From Clostridia bacterium (GTDB lineage: Bacteria; Bacillota; Clostridia; Oscillospirales; CAG-272), in assembly GCA_017420845.1 (NCBI GenBank), contig JAFQOC010000221.1, positions 1-5,806 of the forward strand: 5,806 bases of DNA, read 5' to 3'. Numbering within the stretch: the stretch's first letter is position 1; every line of letters starts with the position of its first letter. The notes under the pieces are model-generated. The model was not told the origin of the DNA and ran no database searches. It saw nothing but the letters and a program-made list of their open reading frames with translations. Made by a program: the position numbers and the translations under genes. This document shows, in pieces, positions 1 to 5,774 of the stretch.

Positions 1-52
1 GCCCCTGCACCCCTTGGAGTAGCCGCAACCCAACGCACCGATAAACTGCAAT

Positions 53-601
53 TTACCGCTCTCTCCGTCTCGCATTCGCCACCAGGTCGTTCCGATGGAT
101 CTTGCGGCTGCGGAGCAGAGTCAGAACACACAGGACAACAGCGGCGTACACGAAGCAGATCACCGAGCGGAGGATGGGGATGGGGATCGAGGCGCTAAAT
201 GGCCCCAAGGCGAACAAACACACCGTAGCAACGGGGTTGGGCGTTGGGCTGGGGAATATAAAGCAGGATATCTCCGTGGCGATAGCGGCAATGCCATAAA
301 TGGCCAGTACGATTTTTCCATCGGTGCGCAGAAACGCCATCAGCTCCCCCTTCGGGTCGAACCGTTCCATATGCTCCATATAGGTGCTGATGCGGTTGTA
401 CTCACGGAAGCGGTAGAAAAAGATGGCATAAAACACCATCATAAAAACATAGGCCACAAGGTTACGTAGGGCTTGCTTGTCCTCGCCCTCAAATATGGCG
501 GCGAGCAAGGCAGAAGAGGCTAAAAAAACGCCAAAATCCGCCAGGGACGCAAGGATAATATGCTTCAGACTGACCAGCCAAGGATTCTTTTCTTTTGCCA
601 T
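53..601 (-). CDS. Multi-pass membrane protein of unknown function, 182 aa
   Basis: I do not recognise this protein. It is short and strongly hydrophobic, with four or five likely membrane segments at about residues 16-37, 47-65, 97-116, 123-143 and 146-163. A charged loop at about 66-96 (FREYNR, EHMERFDPKGE) separates the second and third. The C-terminal tail from about 164 is very basic (RSRK, ARRRER) and probably cytoplasmic; the N-terminus MAKEK is also basic, which would favour an even number of crossings. There is no signal peptide cleavage site, cysteine cluster or catalytic motif that I can name. The start chosen is the ATG at 601 because a GAGGAGG site lies 9 nt upstream; a TTG six codons further out falls inside that ribosome binding site and is rejected. 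A consensus promoter sits just upstream, which supports the gene being real. It is divergent from the DUF512-der-obg operon. Base composition is less GC-rich than der or obg. Confidence 0.78.
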   Translation of the reverse strand: MAKEKNPWLVSLKHIILASLADFGVFLASSALLAAIFEGEDKQALRNLVAYVFMMVFYAIFFYRFREYNRISTYMEHMERFDPKGELMAFLRTDGKIVLAIYGIAAIATEISCFIFPSPTPNPVATVCLFALGPFSASIPIPILRSVICFVYAAVVLCVLTLLRSRKIHRNDLVANARRRER

Positions 602-610
602 ACAGAATAA

Positions 611-617
611 CCTCCTC
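611..617 (-). promoter_or_regulatory. Ribosome binding site of the membrane protein gene
   Basis: Read on the minus strand this is GAGGAGG, an almost complete anti-16S match, 9 nt before the ATG at 601. It fixes the start: the longer reading frame beginning with TTG at 619 would place the initiation codon inside this site. Confidence 0.85.
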
Positions 618-636
618 AAAAAGAATCATTACTCTC

Positions 637-664
637 ATTATACCATATCACCCCACCATGTCAA
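637..664 (-). promoter_or_regulatory. Sigma-A promoter for the membrane protein gene
   Basis: On the minus strand the -35 box is TTGACA (659-664) and the -10 box is TATAAT (637-642). They are separated by 16 nt, and the TGG directly before the -10 gives an extended -10. Both hexamers are perfect consensus. Transcription would start near 630 (an A on the minus strand), leaving a leader of about 29 nt that contains the GAGGAGG site. No attenuator or riboswitch fits in so short a leader. Confidence 0.85.
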
Positions 665-674
665 TGCCTTTTTG

Positions 675-690
675 GTTTAGAGGACTAAAC
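675..690. repeat. Small palindrome between the divergent promoters, possible operator
   Basis: GTTTAG, a 4-nt AGGA centre and CTAAAC form a perfect 6-bp inverted repeat. It lies 10 nt upstream of the minus-strand -35 box and about 90 nt upstream of the plus-strand -35. The position suits a regulator of the membrane protein gene, but six base pairs in AT-rich DNA can arise by chance. I do not recognise it as the site of a named regulator. Confidence 0.3.
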
Positions 691-782
691 AATCAGTTGA
701 ACCCACAGGAAATCTCACCCCGTTTTTGTGCAAAACACCCAGTTTCTTCCTTACAACCTTATAATAATCCCCATTTTCCCAT

Positions 783-811
783 TTGACAATTCCCTTTCTT
801 TGTGGTATAAT
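783..811 (+). promoter_or_regulatory. Sigma-A promoter for the DUF512-der-obg operon
   Basis: TTGACA at 783-788 and TATAAT at 806-811 are separated by exactly 17 nt, and TGG at 803-805 makes an extended -10. This is a full-consensus promoter. Transcription is expected to start near 818, giving a leader of about 55 nt before the ATG at 873. It is the only strong promoter I find on the plus strand before 5700, so it probably drives the whole rightward gene set. Confidence 0.88.
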
Positions 812-872
812 ATAAGTTGGATTATTATGGAGCACTATACCGTAAGCACCCCCGAGGAAAGGAGCCACCCAC

Positions 873-2186
873 ATGGTCAAGATCACCTCCGTCACCCCCC
901 ACAGCCGCGCCGAGCGTCACGGCATTGTCGCGGGGGATACCCTCATATCCATCAATAGCCGCGAGGTCACCGACGTGCTGGACTACCGCTTCTTCCTCAC
1001 CGCCACCGAGGTAAAGCTATCGCTTACCCGGAACGGCGAGCCCTTTGAGGCCATCATCCGCAAGCGGGAGTACGACGACATCGGCCTGGATTTCGAGACA
1101 CCGCTGATGGACAAGAAGCACTCCTGCGAGAACAAGTGCATCTTCTGCTTCATCGACCAGCTCCCGGGGGGAATGCGGGAGACTCTGTACTTCAAGGACG
1201 ACGACAGCCGCCTGTCCTTCCTTCACGGCAACTTCATCACCATGACCAATCTCCGGGACAAGGATATTGACCGCATCATTGAGATGCATATTTCTCCGGT
1301 CAACGTCTCGGTGCATACCACCAACCCCGAGCTGCGGGTCAAGATGATGCACAACAAGCGGGCGGGGCTGGTGCTGGATTATCTGCCCCGGCTGGCCGAG
1401 GCGGGCATCACCCTGTGCGGTCAGCTGGTCCTCTGCCGTGGGATCAACGACGGCGAGGAGCTGGATCGTTCCATGCGTGACCTCTACGCTCTGGGCGACG
1501 CCATGGAGAGCGTGTCCATCGTCCCCGCGGGGCTGACCAAATATCGGGACAAGCTCTACCCCCTGACCACCTACTCCCCCGAGGAGGCCGCCGCGGTGAT
1601 CCGTCAGGTGGAGGCCTTCGCAGAGAAGTGCCTTGCCGAGTGCGGCTCCAGAAAATTCTTTTGCGCCGACGAGCTCTACCTCAAGGCGGGGCTTCCCCTC
1701 CCTTCCGAGGACTACTACGAGGGCTACGCCCAGATCGAGAACGGCGTGGGGATGATTACTTCCCTGCTGACCGAGTTTGAGGGCGAGATGAACTTCCTCG
1801 ACGAATACCTCCCCGACTACAAGGCCCCCCGCACCGTATCGGTCTGCACGGGCGTGGCCGCTTACCCCACTGTCAAGGCCATGGCCGCCCGCCTGGAGGC
1901 ACAGGTGGAAGGGCTGACTATTCACGTATACGAGATCATCAATCACTTTTTCGGCGAATCCGTCACCGTGGCAGGCCTGCTGACGGGCAAGGATATGTAC
2001 GATCAGCTCATCGGCAAGGACTTGGGAGATCAGCTGATCATCCCCGAGAACACCCTGCGGGCTGACGAGGCCATGTTCCTGGACAATATGACCCCCGCCG
2101 AGCTGTCCGAAAGGCTGGGAGTCCCCATCCGCGCGGGAAAGAATAACGGCGCGGAGTTTATCCGAGAGATGCTGGGGGTCGAGTGA
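873..2186 (+). CDS. DUF512 protein with PDZ and radical-SAM-like Fe-S domains
   Basis: This 437-residue protein is of the clostridial DUF512 / putative Fe-S oxidoreductase type (related to the family annotated as TIGR03279). Residues about 1-65 form a PDZ-like domain (HGIVAGDTLISIN, R-x-V-T-D-V-LDY). Cysteines 85, 89 and 92 form a CX3CX2C motif followed by FID, the arrangement that binds a 4Fe-4S cluster in radical SAM enzymes; the central region to about 215 fits a radical-SAM-like barrel. The C-terminal DUF512 region (about 219-425) carries the DELY motif (266-269) and the conserved GESVTVAGLLTG stretch from 361. The product is predicted to be cytoplasmic; reaction and substrate are unknown. 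The ATG follows AAAGGAG (858-864) by 8 nt. It is the first gene of the operon, upstream of der, a linkage common in Clostridia that hints at a translation- or ribosome-related job. Length and motifs look complete. Confidence 0.93.
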   Translation: MVKITSVTPHSRAERHGIVAGDTLISINSREVTDVLDYRFFLTATEVKLSLTRNGEPFEAIIRKREYDDIGLDFETPLMDKKHSCENKCIFCFIDQLPGGMRETLYFKDDDSRLSFLHGNFITMTNLRDKDIDRIIEMHISPVNVSVHTTNPELRVKMMHNKRAGLVLDYLPRLAEAGITLCGQLVLCRGINDGEELDRSMRDLYALGDAMESVSIVPAGLTKYRDKLYPLTTYSPEEAAAVIRQVEAFAEKCLAECGSRKFFCADELYLKAGLPLPSEDYYEGYAQIENGVGMITSLLTEFEGEMNFLDEYLPDYKAPRTVSVCTGVAAYPTVKAMAARLEAQVEGLTIHVYEIINHFFGESVTVAGLLTGKDMYDQLIGKDLGDQLIIPENTLRADEAMFLDNMTPAELSERLGVPIRAGKNNGAEFIREMLGVE

Positions 2187-2199
2187 TCCCTGCAAATTT

Positions 2200-2305
2200 G
2201 CCCTCTCACCCGCTTCGCGGGAGCTCTCCCAAAGGGAGAGCCTTGGAAGGACGCGACCGAAAGCCTCCTCCTCTGGGGGAGCTCCCGCGGAGCGGGTGAG
2301 AGGGC
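2200..2305. repeat. 106-bp palindromic intergenic repeat (MITE-like)
   Basis: The arms at 2200-2230 and 2275-2305 (31 nt each, starting GCCCTCTCACC and ending GGTGAGAGGGC) are inverted copies with two mismatches, both of which become G-U pairs in RNA. Each arm holds a nested hairpin, CCCGC-TTC-GCGGG (2209-2221) and CCCGC-GGA-GCGGG (2284-2296). A further 8-bp hairpin GCTCTCCC-AAA-GGGAGAGC spans 2223-2241. It has no open frame and no flanking direct repeat that I can see. From memory the GCCCTCTCA...CTCTCCCAAAGGGAGAGCC wording resembles elements scattered in gut Oscillospirales genomes. It occupies most of the 180-nt gap between the DUF512 gene and der, so it would be transcribed within the operon. 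Confidence 0.85.
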
Positions 2306-2366
2306 GTTCCCCGTCCACATTACCAACCATTACAACACCCCCTTTCATGAAAGGAGACCATACACC

Positions 2367-3758
2367 ATGTCCAAGCCTATCATCGCCGTCGTAGGCCGTC
2401 CCAACGTCGGCAAATCCACCCTTTTCAACAAGCTCATCGGTGAGCGCCGCTCCATCGTGGAGGACACCCCCGGCGTCACCCGCGACCGCATCTACGGCGA
2501 GACCGAATGGAACGGCCGTCAGCTGGTCCTCATCGACACCGGCGGTATCGAGCCCAAGACCGACGACATCATCCTGTCCCAGATGAAGGTGCAGGCCCAG
2601 GTGGCCATTGACGACGCCGACGTCATCATCTTCATGTGCGACGTCCGCACGGGTCTGACCGCCGCCGACCGCGATATTGCGGTCATGCTCCAGAAGAGCG
2701 GAAAGCCCATCATCCCCTGTATCAACAAGTGCGACCGCGTGGGGGATCTTCCCTTTGAGTACTACGAGTTCTACGAGCTTGGATTTGACGTTGATCCCGT
2801 AGCGGTCTCTTCCATCCACGGCTCGGGCACCGGTGACCTCCTGGACGCCTGCTGTGAAGCCCTGGCCGACTGGGAGGAGGGTGAGGAGGAGGAGAGCGGC
2901 ATCAAGATCGCCGTCATCGGTAAGCCCAACGCGGGCAAGTCCTCCATCGTCAACCGCTTCCTGGGTGAGAACCGCATGATCGTCTCGGATATCGCGGGCA
3001 CCACCCGTGACGCGGTAGACACCCGTGTGGTCAACGACAGGGGCACCTTCACCTTCATCGACACCGCGGGCATCCGCCGTCAGTCCAAGATCGGGGATCA
3101 GATCGAGAAGTACAGCGTCCTCCGCGCCCACATGGCGGTGGAGAGAGCCGACGTCTGCCTCCTCATGATCGACGCCTCGGTGGGCATCACCGAGCAGGAC
3201 GAGAAGATCGCGGGCATCGCCCACGAGGCGGGTAAGGCTACCATCATCGTAGTCAATAAGTGGGATGCCATCGAGAAGGACAATTCCACCACCAAGGCCT
3301 TCACCGACCGCATCCGCGAGTCCCTGGCCTACATGCCATACGCCCCCATCACCTTTGTTTCCGCCAAGACCGGTCAGCGTATTGACGGACTCTACGACCT
3401 CATCCTGTCGGTCTACGAGCAGTCCCACCTCCGCGTCACCACGGGTGCCCTCAACGACGTCCTGGGCGAGGCCATGATGCGAGTCCAGCCTCCCACGGAC
3501 AAGGGCCGCCGTCTCAAGATCTTCTACATGACCCAGACCCAGGTGGCTCCCCCCACCTTCGTGCTGTTCTGCAACATGGCAGAGCTGTTCCATTTCTCCT
3601 ACCAGCGGTACATTGAAAATTGTCTGCGGGAGACCTACGGCTTCAAGGGGACGCCCATCAAGATGATCATCAAGCAGAAGGGCGACGATCCCGAGATCAA
3701 CGTCAGAGGGAAAAGGGATAAGAAGAATACGGATACTGACGACGGATGGGATGAGTAA
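2367..3758 (+). CDS. der: Ribosome biogenesis GTPase Der (EngA)
   Basis: Der is an essential GTPase with two tandem G domains and a C-terminal KH-like domain; it binds the 50S subunit precursor and is needed for its maturation in the cytoplasm. In this 463-residue protein G domain 1 shows GRPNVGKS (10-17), PGVTRD (35-40), DTGG (57-60), NKCD (120-123) and SSIHGSG (148-154). An acidic linker (about 169-177) follows. G domain 2 shows GKPNAGKS (185-192), GTTRD (211-215), DTAG (232-235), NKWD (297-300) and SAKTG (332-336). The KH-like region is about 354-440, and the tail is charged (GKRDKK...DDGWDE). The Walker A of domain 2 has Ala in place of the more usual Val, a conservative change that keeps the GKS. 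GAAAGGAG (2349-2356) lies 10 nt before the ATG. Length is normal for the family. It lies in the DUF512-der-obg operon, 180 nt after the DUF512 stop with a palindromic repeat between. Confidence 0.98.
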   Translation: MSKPIIAVVGRPNVGKSTLFNKLIGERRSIVEDTPGVTRDRIYGETEWNGRQLVLIDTGGIEPKTDDIILSQMKVQAQVAIDDADVIIFMCDVRTGLTAADRDIAVMLQKSGKPIIPCINKCDRVGDLPFEYYEFYELGFDVDPVAVSSIHGSGTGDLLDACCEALADWEEGEEEESGIKIAVIGKPNAGKSSIVNRFLGENRMIVSDIAGTTRDAVDTRVVNDRGTFTFIDTAGIRRQSKIGDQIEKYSVLRAHMAVERADVCLLMIDASVGITEQDEKIAGIAHEAGKATIIVVNKWDAIEKDNSTTKAFTDRIRESLAYMPYAPITFVSAKTGQRIDGLYDLILSVYEQSHLRVTTGALNDVLGEAMMRVQPPTDKGRRLKIFYMTQTQVAPPTFVLFCNMAELFHFSYQRYIENCLRETYGFKGTPIKMIIKQKGDDPEINVRGKRDKKNTDTDDGWDE

Positions 3759-3785
3759 TTCCCTGCCGCGATACCACTCCACTTG

Positions 3786-3792
3786 AAAGGAG
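3786..3792 (+). promoter_or_regulatory. Ribosome binding site of obg
   Basis: AAAGGAG ends 8 nt before the ATG at 3801. It decides the start: an in-frame TTG at 3783 would add six residues (MKGAPY) but would overlap this site, and Obg proteins characteristically begin M-x-F-x-D, which matches MQFFDHV from 3801. Confidence 0.9.
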
Positions 3793-3800
3793 CACCATAT

Positions 3801-5099
3801 ATGCAATTTTTTGACCACGTAAAAGTCTACCTCAAAGCCGGCAACGGCGGCAACGGTGCCATCGCCTTCCACCGCGAGAAGTACATCTCCCACGGCGGCC
3901 CCAGCGGCGGCGACGGCGGTAACGGCGGTAATATCGTCTTCCGAGTGGACAAGGGCACCAACACCCTGCTGGCTTACCGCTATAAGCACCACTTCACTGC
4001 CGCCAACGGTGGCAACGGCATGCCAGAGAAGTTCCACGGCGCCAACGCCGAGGATCTGATCCTCCCTGTGCCCGAAGGAACGGTCATCAAGGACGCCGCC
4101 ACGGGCAAGGTCATTCACGATATGTCCGAGAACGGCGGCGCGGACTACATCTGCTGCCGCGGCGGCCGAGGGGGCTGGGGCAACCGCCACTTCGCCACAG
4201 CCACCCGTCAGGCTCCCCAATTCGCCAAGAACGGCACCCGCGGTGAGGAGCGAGAAGTCCTCATGGAGCTGAAAATGATCGCCGACGTGGGCCTGATCGG
4301 CTACCCCAGCGTGGGTAAGTCCTCCCTGCTGGCCCGCATCAGCGCGGCGCGTCCCAAGATCGCTGACTACCACTTCACCACCCTCTCCCCCAATCTGGGC
4401 GTGGTGTCCGTCCCCGGTGGCGACGGCTTCGTGGCCGCCGACATTCCCGGACTCATCGACGGCGCCGCCGAGGGCGCGGGTCTGGGTCACGATTTCCTCC
4501 GCCACATCGACCGCTGCCGCCTGCTCCTCCACGTGGTGGACATCTCCTGCTTTGAGGGCAGAGATCCCATCGAGGACGTCAAAAACATCAACTCCGAGCT
4601 GGAAAAGTACAGCCCCGAGCTGGCCACCCGCCCCCAGATCATCATCGCCAACAAGTGCGACGCCCTGGACGAGGACGCGGTGGACGTGCAGGCCTTTGAG
4701 GACTTCGTGGACGAGAACGAGTGGGAGATGATCTACGTCTCCGCCGCCACGGGCGAGGGCATCCAGGACATGATCTTCCGCGTAGCCGAGCGGCTGAAGA
4801 TGCTTCCCCCCATCACGGTCTACGAGAGCGAGGTGGCCGAGGACGAGGCGCTCCTGTCCGATATCGCGGGAGCGGGTGTCAAGGATACCGTCATCCGTCA
4901 GGAGAACCGCACCTTCTACGTGGAGGGCGATTGGATCTACAACCTCATGGGCCGCATCAACTTCGACGATTACGAGTCCCTCAACTACTTCCAGCGCGTG
5001 CTGCAGAACAGCGGCGTGTTTGAGATGCTGGAGGCAAAGGGATGTCAGGACGGGGATACGGTTTCCATTTATGAGTTTGAGTTTGATTACGTGAAGTAA
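3801..5099 (+). CDS. obg: GTPase Obg (ObgE/CgtA)
   Basis: Obg is an essential P-loop GTPase that binds the 50S subunit, acts in its late assembly and links GTP/ppGpp level to growth. The 432-residue product has the three expected domains. The glycine-rich Obg fold is at about 1-158, with NGGNGAIAFHREKY near residue 15 and GGPSGGDGGNGGN at 32-44. The G domain is at about 159-335, with GYPSVGKS (167-174), the switch threonines FTTLSPN (192-198), DIPGLIDGA (214-222), NKCD (284-287) and SAATGEG (314-320). The C-terminal OCT domain is at about 340-432 (YNLMGRINFDDYESLNYFQ, from residue 380). Every nucleotide-binding motif is intact. It starts 42 nt after der. In many bacteria obg instead follows rplU-rpmA, so the pairing with der is a notable arrangement. 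The runs of GGC/GGT-AAC near the 5' end are coding for the Gly-rich fold. Confidence 0.98.
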   Translation: MQFFDHVKVYLKAGNGGNGAIAFHREKYISHGGPSGGDGGNGGNIVFRVDKGTNTLLAYRYKHHFTAANGGNGMPEKFHGANAEDLILPVPEGTVIKDAATGKVIHDMSENGGADYICCRGGRGGWGNRHFATATRQAPQFAKNGTRGEEREVLMELKMIADVGLIGYPSVGKSSLLARISAARPKIADYHFTTLSPNLGVVSVPGGDGFVAADIPGLIDGAAEGAGLGHDFLRHIDRCRLLLHVVDISCFEGRDPIEDVKNINSELEKYSPELATRPQIIIANKCDALDEDAVDVQAFEDFVDENEWEMIYVSAATGEGIQDMIFRVAERLKMLPPITVYESEVAEDEALLSDIAGAGVKDTVIRQENRTFYVEGDWIYNLMGRINFDDYESLNYFQRVLQNSGVFEMLEAKGCQDGDTVSIYEFEFDYVK

Positions 5100-5101
5100 C
5101 C

Positions 5102-5641
5102 ATGGAAAAACGAATCGTTCCCTTTACCGAATCCCCCGCATGGCCGATTCTGGCAGAGCTGACCGATAAAAATGTCCTCGGCACCGATGGACTCTGCAAC
5201 GCTCTCCCCCGCAAGACTGCCCGTGCTATTTTGAAACGTGATGACGGACTATTCGCAGTCATGTACGCAGAGAGATTCAACCTGTATTCCCTGCCCGGTG
5301 GCGGCATTGAGGGAGACGAAACTCCCGAGGACGCCATCATTCGTGAAATATGGGAAGAAACGGGTTGTACCTGTGCCACGATTGAGCCATTGGGCGTAGT
5401 TTTAGAGAATCGGTTTCATGCCGATTACACACAAATTGATTTCTACTTCGTCGTTACTACCAATGCAGAGAGCGGACAATTGCATTTGACGCCGAACGAG
5501 GAGCAGAACGGCACACACCCGCAATGGCATACATTGGATGATGTTGTTCGCCTCATCCGTGACCGCGAGCATGACACCAATCAGCGTAAGTACTTGCAAG
5601 CGCGAGATGTGACGGCACTTCATGCATATCTGCAACGCTGA
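5102..5641 (+). CDS. Nudix hydrolase
   Basis: Nudix enzymes hydrolyse a nucleoside diphosphate linked to another group and need Mg2+ or Mn2+. This 179-residue protein carries a Nudix box from G67 to C89 that fits GX5EX7REUXEEXGU: G67, E73, R81, E82, E85, E86 and G88 are all present. The surrounding strands (ARAILKRDDGLFAVMYAE before, a hydrophobic core LENRFHADYTQIDFYFVV after) fit a single Nudix domain at about residues 38-150, with an N-terminal extension of about 37 residues. Substrate cannot be told from the sequence; oxidised nucleotides, sugar nucleotides or others are all open. The ATG lies 2 nt after the obg stop without a good Shine-Dalgarno, so translation probably depends on ribosomes finishing obg. 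The codons (more AAA, ATT, CAA, ACA) and lower GC differ from der and obg, suggesting a different history. Confidence 0.9.
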   Translation: MEKRIVPFTESPAWPILAELTDKNVLGTDGLCNALPRKTARAILKRDDGLFAVMYAERFNLYSLPGGGIEGDETPEDAIIREIWEETGCTCATIEPLGVVLENRFHADYTQIDFYFVVTTNAESGQLHLTPNEEQNGTHPQWHTLDDVVRLIRDREHDTNQRKYLQARDVTALHAYLQR

Positions 5642-5645
5642 TACC

Positions 5646-5720
5646 GTAGGGGCGAACTGTGTTCGCCCGCCTAACACATCTTTAATCAGCGAATTTCGGG
5701 CGAACACAGTTCGCCCCTAC
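5646..5720. repeat. Perfect 24-bp inverted repeat with self-complementary arms
   Basis: The arms 5646-5669 and 5697-5720 (outer ends GTAGGGGCG and CGCCCCTAC) are exact reverse complements, separated by 27 nt. Each arm is itself a hairpin: GGGCGAAC-TGT-GTTCGCCC (5650-5668) and GGGCGAAC-ACA-GTTCGCCC (5698-5716), so DNA or RNA could fold either as one long stem or as two short ones. It starts 4 nt after the Nudix stop. No T-tract follows, so a classic terminator is not supported. From memory, repeats beginning GTAGGGGCG are widespread in Clostridia; a non-autonomous mobile or REP-like element is the likeliest reading. Confidence 0.85.
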
Positions 5721-5731
5721 ACATGAAAACA

Positions 5732-5746
5732 TATACTGACCGGTCA
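5732..5746 (+). promoter_or_regulatory. Possible -10 box overlapped by a 10-bp palindrome (operator candidate)
   Basis: TATACT at 5732-5737 is one base from the consensus -10, but no good -35 lies at the right distance (TTCGCC at 5710-5715 is poor). TGACCGGTCA at 5737-5746 is a perfect 10-bp palindrome placed where transcription would start, about 28 nt before the next ATG. The core resembles sites bound by TetR-family repressors in general, but no specific regulator is identified. Confidence 0.3.
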
Positions 5747-5774
5747 TCTACCGCTGACAGAAAGGAGCCCACTC

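Larger units (their letters stand above)
602..872. promoter_or_regulatory. Divergent intergenic promoter region
   Basis: This 271-bp AT-rich gap separates the leftward membrane gene from the rightward operon. It holds one sigma-A promoter per strand (637-664 minus, 783-811 plus), the ribosome binding sites of both first genes and the small palindrome at 675-690. The stretch from about 691 to 780 is pyrimidine-rich on the plus strand and shows no gene, hairpin-plus-T-tract or RNA structure that I can support. Short open frames here are not backed by ribosome binding sites. Confidence 0.8.

Noticed and set aside
1..198. A plus-strand frame open from the window edge to a TAA at 196-198.
   Set aside because: It overlaps the better-supported minus-strand membrane gene by about 145 bp, its translation is low-complexity R/S/G/P, and no start is visible. 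Nothing else can be supported in bases 1-52.
760..765. A second plus-strand -10 box (TATAAT) upstream of the DUF512 gene.
   Set aside because: No -35-like hexamer lies 16-18 nt upstream (the bases there are around ACCCAG). The full promoter at 783-811 is far better.
2200..2305. Rho-independent terminator after the DUF512 gene.
   Set aside because: The stem is strong but there is no T-tract after the right arm (the next bases are GTTCCCCGTCC), and no promoter for der follows. Termination here would silence der and obg.
3783..3800. TTG start giving obg six more residues.
   Set aside because: The TTG overlaps the ribosome binding site at 3786-3792, and the family N-terminus begins at the ATG at 3801.
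3840..3935. Tandem-repeat-like GGCGGTAACGG runs at the 5' end of obg.
   Set aside because: They encode the glycine-rich Obg fold (NGGNG, GGDGGNGGN) that is conserved in the family, so codon repetition explains them.
1017..4532. A 1171-codon open frame on the minus strand opposite DUF512, der and obg.
   Set aside because: It is codon-register antisense to three certain genes, all of which happen to lie in the same frame. Antisense stops there need sense TTA, CTA or TCA codons, which these GC-rich genes avoid. The translation is rich in V, G, D and H with no domain, and there is no start signal.
5646..5720. Rho-independent terminator after the Nudix gene.
   Set aside because: No run of T follows the right arm on the plus strand (ACATGAAAAC), and the loop is long. 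Some transcript-end function cannot be excluded, but the sequence does not show it.
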